This document shows positions 23,006 to 28,159 of a stretch of 28,159 nt of DNA, piece after piece (position 1 is the stretch's first letter; each line of letters begins with the position of its first letter). The notes beneath the pieces are model-generated. The model searched no databases, was not told where the DNA came from, and was given only the letters and a program-made list of their open reading frames with translations. The stretch is from an uncultured Eubacteriales bacterium. Lineage in GTDB: Bacteria; Bacillota; Clostridia; Christensenellales; Aristaeellaceae. A program made the position numbers and the translations under genes. Location of the stretch: assembly GCA_900550955.1 (NCBI GenBank), contig URUF01000027.1, forward strand, positions 1 through 28,159. Reading direction: 5' to 3'.

Positions 23006-24889
23006 TTACTTGTTCACCGCGTTCTTTACGGCTTGCATAATGGCGTTGGAGGTAATGGTCGCGCCGCCCACGGCGTCCACCTCGGAGGACTGGGCCTCCA
23101 CGATTTCGCCGGGCACAACCGCGATCGCCTTATCGCCGATGCCTTCGGTCTCGCCGTGCTTCACAACCTCAACCGCGCTGATGGTTTCGCCGTCCATGGT
23201 CACCTTCACAACCACTTCGCCGCCCATGCCCATCGCGGAGCCGATGAACTCATTCTCAGCCGTGGCGACCTCGTTCTGGCTGCGGCCGTCGTAGGCTTCC
23301 TTCTTCAGCATGCTCTCGGCGGAAACGTCCGTCTTGGCAGCCGCCGCGTTCGCGCCGGCGATGCGGCCGGAGAACACGCACTCAGCCAGGTTGCCGCCGC
23401 CGTTGTAAATGTCGCAGTAGAAGCTGCCAAACTCGCCCGCGCTGTACAGGTGGGGAATCGGCTCGCCCCAAACGTCGATCACTTCGCACTCCACGTTGCG
23501 CTTCGCACCGCCCTGGGTGTTGGTGAACGTGGGCTTGAGCGGCATGGCGTAGAAGGGGCCCACCTCAACGGGTACCAGGTATTCCGCGTTCGCGGAAACG
23601 GCGGTCACGCGGCCCTCTTCCTTATCGGCCTTTACGTCAGCCGCGTCGTTGCTGCCAAAGTCGGGGTCATAGCCCTGCGCGCAGTAGCCGTTGTACTCCT
23701 CAACGGTGGCCTTGAGCGCGTCGGGGTCGATGTTCATCTTTTCAGCCAGCTCTTCCAGCGTATCGGCCTTGATAATCCAGCCCTTCTCGATCTCCTCCTG
23801 ATTGCCCTCGGAGAAGCTCAGGTACACCTTGCGGGTGTTGGTGCTGTCGTAGATCATCCAGGAATTGTTAGGAATCTGCTGGGAAACCCAGGTGCCGTGG
23901 TTATATACATGGCCATGGCTGGGGGATTCGCACTCGTTGATAAAGCGGGTTCCGTCGCCGCCCACCACGATGCAGGAGCCGCGGGCAAAACCGGTGAACA
24001 TGTTCAGGCCTTCGGAGGTGTTGAAGTTATAGCCCGGAGCGATGCCGGTTTCGGGGTTCACAAAGTTGATGTCAGGGCCGGATAGGGTGGACATATGCCA
24101 CAGATCCGCGCCCACGTCGATGGCCATCTTCACGCCGTCGCCGGTGTTGTAGCGCGCGGCCTTGGAGTAGCATTCGGGCATCTGGGTGTAGCTTTCAATC
24201 ATTTCCTCGTTGTTCTCAAAGCCGCCCACAGCCATAACCACGCCGTTCTTCGCGCGCACGTTGAGCGTCTGGCCGTTCTGCTCCACCTTTACGCCGTGGA
24301 TGATCTTGGTATCGGGATCCTGAATCAGGCGCACGGCCGGCGCGCTGTACCACACGTCGATGTTTTCGGCGCGCTTCATCACATTGCTGTACAGCAGGCC
24401 CCAGAACTTGCTGGTCCAGAACTCCTTGTCGATCTCGGTGGTGTTGATGGCTTCCGCGGCGGGCAGGTCGGGGTATTCAATCAGCGGGTAGTTCAGGAAG
24501 TTCTCGCCGTCCGCGCCCATGGAAACCAGCCATTCGGGGATTGCCATCGCGCCGTCCACAATCAGCTCGATCACTTCGTCGCTCTGGTTGTCAAAGCCGC
24601 CGCGCATGGCCTTGAAGTAGGTGATGGCGCCTTCGCGGTCGGTGGGGGTCAGCAAAATCTGTGCCGCATAGCGGGTATTGCCGCCAGCCTCGCCCTCGGG
24701 GGCCTTTTCCAGCAAAAGCACCTTCGCGCCCGCATCCGCCGCCGTAATGGCGGAAACCGCACCGGCGCCGCCGAAACCGGCGACCACTACATCGCACTCC
24801 GCGTCCCAATCGATGGTCGCCTCAAAGGGCGTTTCCTCGGCCAGGGCCGGAATGGCCATGGTAAGCAGCATGGCGGCAGCCAGCAGCAC
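23006..24889 (-). CDS. Exported FAD-dependent reductase with C-terminal FMN-binding domain
   Basis: This is a fumarate/urocanate-reductase-like flavoprotein, probably acting outside the membrane. The FAD-binding N-terminus is CDVVVAGFGGAGAVSAITAADAG (GxGxxG at about residues 38-43), GGNTRYAAQ follows, and GGNLAECVFSGRIAGANA ends the FAD domain. The C-terminal FMN_bind domain (about 545-627) ends in DAVGGATITS, the DxxxGAT flavinylation motif (Thr611), so ApbE-type FMN attachment is expected. The in-frame start is GTG 24889, giving a hydrophobic leader without basic residues. A ribosome site AAAGGGG (24924-24918) instead serves ATG 24908, one base out of frame; removing one G would give MKKWLSVLLAAAMLLTMAIP, then ALA. 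The electron acceptor is unknown. Divergent from the PucR-type regulator gene. Confidence 0.88.
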   Translation of the reverse strand: MLLAAAMLLTMAIPALAEETPFEATIDWDAECDVVVAGFGGAGAVSAITAADAGAKVLLLEKAPEGEAGGNTRYAAQILLTPTDREGAITYFKAMRGGFDNQSDEVIELIVDGAMAIPEWLVSMGADGENFLNYPLIEYPDLPAAEAINTTEIDKEFWTSKFWGLLYSNVMKRAENIDVWYSAPAVRLIQDPDTKIIHGVKVEQNGQTLNVRAKNGVVMAVGGFENNEEMIESYTQMPECYSKAARYNTGDGVKMAIDVGADLWHMSTLSGPDINFVNPETGIAPGYNFNTSEGLNMFTGFARGSCIVVGGDGTRFINECESPSHGHVYNHGTWVSQQIPNNSWMIYDSTNTRKVYLSFSEGNQEEIEKGWIIKADTLEELAEKMNIDPDALKATVEEYNGYCAQGYDPDFGSNDAADVKADKEEGRVTAVSANAEYLVPVEVGPFYAMPLKPTFTNTQGGAKRNVECEVIDVWGEPIPHLYSAGEFGSFYCDIYNGGGNLAECVFSGRIAGANAAAAKTDVSAESMLKKEAYDGRSQNEVATAENEFIGSAMGMGGEVVVKVTMDGETISAVEVVKHGETEGIGDKAIAVVPGEIVEAQSSEVDAVGGATITSNAIMQAVKNAVNK

Positions 24890-24928
24890 GCTTAGCCATT
24901 TCTTCCATTGTTTCTTTCCCCTTTCAAG

Positions 24929-24949
24929 TTGTCGTTAATTTCGCGACAA
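24929..24949. promoter_or_regulatory. Inverted repeat between promoter and flavoprotein start
   Basis: TTGTCG (24929-24934) and CGACAA (24944-24949) are perfect 6-bp arms 9 nt apart, downstream of the flavoprotein promoter and just before its ribosome site, in the region shared with the divergent regulator. It is a plausible operator for that regulator. Confidence 0.5.
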
Positions 24950-24988
24950 TTCAGGCGCAAAGCCCTCCTTATGCCGCATCCGTTTAGC

Positions 24989-25016
24989 ATTATACCTCCA
25001 AGGGTATGGAAAACAA
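24989..25016 (-). promoter_or_regulatory. Promoter of the exported flavoprotein gene
   Basis: On the minus strand TTGTTT (25016-25011), a 16-bp spacer and TATAAT (24994-24989) predict transcription from about 24982, with a leader of about 75 nt that includes the inverted repeat at 24929-24949. Confidence 0.7.
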
Positions 25017-25086
25017 TGTTGTTTTAGTGATAAATAGACACGGCATATTTGTATTTTCTCACAAAGGAAAGGGGCCTGTACGCACA

Positions 25087-26286
25087 ATGACGTTAAATGA
25101 AGCTTATATCCAGCTCAGCGAAGCCATTTTTTGCGGAAGCACCGTTCGTGAGGTGGTGGAGCTTTGCGCGCAGGCGTTGGGCACGCCGCTGCGCTTTACC
25201 ATACACGGGCAGCCGGACGGGGGCATTCTTTCCTCCGCTTATCCCTATGAGGATTTTCTGGAGTGGAAGGCGCTTGTTATACCGGACGGCTCCCTCTCCC
25301 CTGCCTACCGCACGTTTTTATCCAATGAATTCGCGTTTACCCATGGTTCCCAGCCCTATCTTTTCCCGGTTACGCCTCCTGTGCAGCGAAGGCGCATTTT
25401 ATGCATGGCGCTGGTAGGCAGACGCCGCGCTGGCCATATCTCCATTCCCGAGCTGGATGTGCCCCTGGACGCGCTGGATTTCCAGTTGATCGCGCTGTGC
25501 GCCCATTTCCTGGCCGTGGCGTTTTTTCAGTCGGGCGGCGCGAATGAGTTCCTGGGCGACGGCAAGGCTATGAAGCTGCTGCTTTCCGACCCTCGCGCCA
25601 CCTATCCGCAGGTCGCGGCCCTAGCGACGGATCAGGTATTCCTGCGGAAAGGGCGGTACCGGCTTATGACGGTAAGCCTGGTAAACGGCGGGGAGCCGCA
25701 AAAGCTCGCCGCCCTTTGCGCGCGTCTCACCGCCTGGCTGTTTTCCCAATGGTGCGAGCGTTCGCAGCACAGCGCGGCGATCCTCTTTGAAAGCCGCCCC
25801 TTCAACAAGCGGCTTACAGACGTATTGCGCCAGCAGCTAGAGCAGCTTGGCTGCTCCTGCTGCCTCAGCCCCCTTTATGAGGATCTCATGCAAACGCCGC
25901 TATGGCACCAGCGGGCCTTTGCCCTGCGCCCCTTTAAGCAGGCCGCCGCGGGCGATATCGTTTTTCTTCAGGATTACATCGACTTTGCGTTCTACGCGGA
26001 AACCGGCCTGGATGACAAGCAGCTGCGCTCCATGGTGTGGGAGCCTATCCGCCGCATGGAGGCCTGGGACGAAAGCAACGGCACGGGTTATATGGACACC
26101 CTGCGCGCCTACATTGAGCAGGGTGCGAACCAAAAGCGCGCCGCCGAGGCGCTTTACCTGCATGTAAATACCGTCGCGTACCGTTTTCAGCGCATTCGGG
26201 AGCAGTTCGGCATAGACCTGAACGCGCCAGGCGCGCTCACGCGCGTGCTTTTCAGCCTGCGCCTGCTGCAATACCTCAAGCGGTGA
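25087..26286 (+). CDS. PucR/CdaR-type transcriptional regulator
   Basis: This 399-residue protein has a divergent N-terminal sensory part (about residues 1-290) and a C-terminal helix-turn-helix of the PucR type: YMDTLRAYIEQGANQKRAAE followed by ALYLHVNTVAYRFQRI (about 337-375). Such regulators usually control a neighbouring metabolic gene in response to its substrate. The divergent exported reductase is the obvious target, and the inverted repeat at 24929-24949 a candidate site. ATG 25087 is preferred (AAAGGAAAGGGG upstream, slightly far); an in-frame ATG at 25006 would add 27 residues but has a poor site and overlaps the opposite promoter. The inducer is unknown. Confidence 0.85.
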   Translation: MTLNEAYIQLSEAIFCGSTVREVVELCAQALGTPLRFTIHGQPDGGILSSAYPYEDFLEWKALVIPDGSLSPAYRTFLSNEFAFTHGSQPYLFPVTPPVQRRRILCMALVGRRRAGHISIPELDVPLDALDFQLIALCAHFLAVAFFQSGGANEFLGDGKAMKLLLSDPRATYPQVAALATDQVFLRKGRYRLMTVSLVNGGEPQKLAALCARLTAWLFSQWCERSQHSAAILFESRPFNKRLTDVLRQQLEQLGCSCCLSPLYEDLMQTPLWHQRAFALRPFKQAAAGDIVFLQDYIDFAFYAETGLDDKQLRSMVWEPIRRMEAWDESNGTGYMDTLRAYIEQGANQKRAAEALYLHVNTVAYRFQRIREQFGIDLNAPGALTRVLFSLRLLQYLKR

Positions 26287-26298
26287 GCCCCGCGCCGT

Positions 26299-26327
26299 TT
26301 GACATCCGCCCCAAAACCGGCTATCAT
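26299..26327 (+). promoter_or_regulatory. Promoter of the DUF6020-like gene
   Basis: TTGACA (26299-26304), a 17-bp spacer and TATCAT (26322-26327) begin 13 nt after the regulator stop. The leader to ATG 26366 is about 32 nt and contains AAAAGGAGG. Confidence 0.9.
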
Positions 26328-26365
26328 ACCAGCTATCCTATCGTTTTAAAAGGAGGCAGCGCTGC

Positions 26366-28144
26366 ATGCAATCCCGCGTTCTTATCCGCCGCCTTATCAG
26401 CGTGGCGCTGTGCATACTTTCCCTGGCGGCGCTGGCCCTGCCCCTTGCCCCCGGCGGGGAGCCGTCCGGCCTTGCCGCCGGGGTTTTGCTGGCGCTGGGT
26501 GCCGCGGTCATGTGGCTGCTTTATGACGCGTGGCTGCGCATGGAGCGGCCCTTGGCCCCCATGCGGCTATGGGTGCTCGCGGGCCTGTTCGCGCTTGTGA
26601 TGGTGCTGGGGCAAAGCTTTTCCGCCGTGGGAACCGCCGAGCTGTTCACCGGGCGCAAGCTGCGCGCCCTGCTGGGGCTTGTCGGGCGCGCGCCCCTCTA
26701 TTTTGCGGGCATGCGCGTGCTGAGCCGCGCCCTTGCGCGCGAGGCAAAGCCCTCCGCGCGCTGCCTGCCCGGCCCGCCCTGCGTATGGCTGGGCGGCTGC
26801 CTGCTCATGTGCTGGCTGCCCTGGTACGCTTGCCTCTACCCCGGCACCGTGAGCAACGACAGCATCACCCAGCTCAAGGAGATTTTAGGCGTGGTTCCTC
26901 TTTCCAACGGGAACCCCGTGTTTCAGACGTGGCTGGTGGCCGCCTTCCGGCAGGCCGGTCTATGGCTGGGCAGCGCGGATGCGGGCGTGGCGCTCTATTG
27001 CGTCACCCAGGCCATGCTGATGGCCTGGCTGCTTGGCGTGCTGCTTTCCTACATGTGGCGCGGCGCGGCCCCAAGGTGGCTATGCTGGCTGAGCCTGGCG
27101 TTTTATGCCCTATGCCCCATCTTCCCGGTATTCGCCTTCTGCGTGGGCAAGGATACCAACTTTGCCATGGCGGTGCTTTTTCTCTCCCTCATGATCAAGC
27201 GCCTTGTGGATACGCCCGCCGGCCGCCCCTTTGGCGGCGGCCCCACCGCGCGCCTGTGCCTGGCGGCGGTGCTATGTACGCTTCTGCGAAATCCCGGCGT
27301 ATATCTGGCGCTCATTACGCTTGGCCTAACGCTTCTATGGACGCTTGCACGCAGGCGGCAGTGGCGCGCGCCTGTCTGCGGGCTGGCATGCGTGGCAGCC
27401 GTGTATGCGGCGCTGCATCTGCTGGTGCTGCCCGGCCTTTCCATCGCGCCCATGCCTGAAACCGAAAACTATTCCCTGCCCTTGCAGCAGGTGGCGCGCG
27501 TAGCCGCTGGCAACGCGCTCACGCCCCAGCAGGCCGCCGCCGTAAACGGCGTGCTGCCGGTTGACCAGCTCAAAGACGCCTATAACGGCGAGCTGAGCGA
27601 CCCCGTCAAAAACCTGTGGCGCGCCGATGTGACCGGCGAGCAGAAGCGCGCCTTCTGGCGGGCATGGCCCGGTATCGTGGCCTCCAATCCCATGACCTGC
27701 CTGAGCGCCACCTTCCACAACACCTACGGCTATCTTTCTCCCGGCTACCTCAGCCAAATCAAGCCCACCCTGCTCATTGGCGACCAAAGCACGCGCACGG
27801 CCAGCATAAAGGGCCTGTACGATTATTCCGTCAATCCGCGCAGCGCAGCGCTGAAGGCGTTTTGCGACCGCCTTGCGCAAAACCCGATGTACCGCGTTCT
27901 GATCTCGCCGGGCCTGTACGGCTGGATTGCGCTCTTTGCGGCTGTTTCGCTGCTCAGAGGCTCCTCGCGCCGCAACCTGCTATGCGTTGTGCCCGCGCTA
28001 TTTACGCTTGCGGGCTGCCTGCTGTCCGCCGTAAACGGCTATTTCCGCTACGCCATGCCGCTCTACCTAAGCGCTCCCCTTCTCCTGTGGGCGGCAGGCT
28101 CCCCGCCCTGCGCCCAGGGGCCGCGGGACGCCATGCGCGCTTGA
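26366..28144 (+). CDS. DUF6020-like multi-pass membrane protein (glycosyltransferase-like)
   Basis: This 592-residue integral membrane protein has about ten or more hydrophobic segments and one large extracytoplasmic stretch (about residues 385-530). After the fourth or fifth segment comes YPGTVSNDSITQLKEILG (residues 158-175). The acidic loop with Asp165 resembles the position of the catalytic Asp in GT-C enzymes such as PMT/ArnT, and I associate the pattern with the DUF6020 family of Firmicutes. A role in transferring sugars from lipid carriers to envelope material is inferred, not shown. AAAAGGAGG precedes the ATG and a strong promoter drives it alone. The stop lies 15 nt before the window ends. 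Confidence 0.75.
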   Translation: MQSRVLIRRLISVALCILSLAALALPLAPGGEPSGLAAGVLLALGAAVMWLLYDAWLRMERPLAPMRLWVLAGLFALVMVLGQSFSAVGTAELFTGRKLRALLGLVGRAPLYFAGMRVLSRALAREAKPSARCLPGPPCVWLGGCLLMCWLPWYACLYPGTVSNDSITQLKEILGVVPLSNGNPVFQTWLVAAFRQAGLWLGSADAGVALYCVTQAMLMAWLLGVLLSYMWRGAAPRWLCWLSLAFYALCPIFPVFAFCVGKDTNFAMAVLFLSLMIKRLVDTPAGRPFGGGPTARLCLAAVLCTLLRNPGVYLALITLGLTLLWTLARRRQWRAPVCGLACVAAVYAALHLLVLPGLSIAPMPETENYSLPLQQVARVAAGNALTPQQAAAVNGVLPVDQLKDAYNGELSDPVKNLWRADVTGEQKRAFWRAWPGIVASNPMTCLSATFHNTYGYLSPGYLSQIKPTLLIGDQSTRTASIKGLYDYSVNPRSAALKAFCDRLAQNPMYRVLISPGLYGWIALFAAVSLLRGSSRRNLLCVVPALFTLAGCLLSAVNGYFRYAMPLYLSAPLLLWAAGSPPCAQGPRDAMRA

Positions 28145-28159
28145 ACGCAAAAGGCCGGG

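Overview
The window looks like a chromosomal segment of a high-G+C member of the Firmicutes, probably a gut-type Clostridia lineage. Supporting signs are strong AGGAGG-type ribosome sites, sigma-A promoters with 17-bp spacers, a class 1B (PyrD/PyrK) dihydroorotate dehydrogenase, a NusG-domain-II/Gx membrane pair and a DUF6020-like membrane protein. This placement is inference; only about 61 nt of the 16S gene is present.

Layout. Positions 1-61 hold the 5' end of a 16S rRNA gene on the minus strand, with its leader and a strong rrn promoter. Positions 352-10465 hold one minus-strand operon encoding the whole UMP pathway: pyrC-carA-carB-pyrK-pyrD-pyrF-pyrE-pyrB-pyrI. Genes are tightly packed or overlapping. 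The operon runs from one promoter to one terminator, with a leader of only about 40 nt and no pyrR or attenuator. Upstream lie a Gx-family membrane protein and an anchored NusG-domain-II protein (10517-11693), then tRNA-Arg(ACG) on the plus strand with its own promoter and terminator. Positions 12346-14608 carry a LysR regulator followed by a cupin, a carboxymuconolactone-decarboxylase-like protein and a flavodoxin. Positions 14759-19041 carry an ABC importer operon (binding protein, ATPase, fused double permease).

Positions about 19206-22892 form an AT-rich island between two nearly identical 53-bp direct repeats, each containing a terminator hairpin. It holds a secreted beta-propeller/solute-binding fusion protein, an ABC-2-like membrane protein with a probable frameshift at its start, a small secreted protein of unknown family behind a long leader, and a possible gene remnant. 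This is the least explained part of the window.

Beyond the second repeat is an exported FAD/FMN reductase (23006-24889) whose start region also looks frameshifted. It is divergent from a PucR/CdaR-type regulator (25087-26286), with an operator-like inverted repeat between them. A DUF6020-like multi-pass membrane protein with its own promoter ends the window.

How the genes work together: the pyr operon makes UMP from bicarbonate, glutamine, aspartate and PRPP. PyrI would give allosteric control of the committed step, which may make up for the absence of a visible PyrR leader. The exported reductase carries a C-terminal flavinylation motif, so it should depend on an ApbE-type FMN transferase encoded elsewhere.
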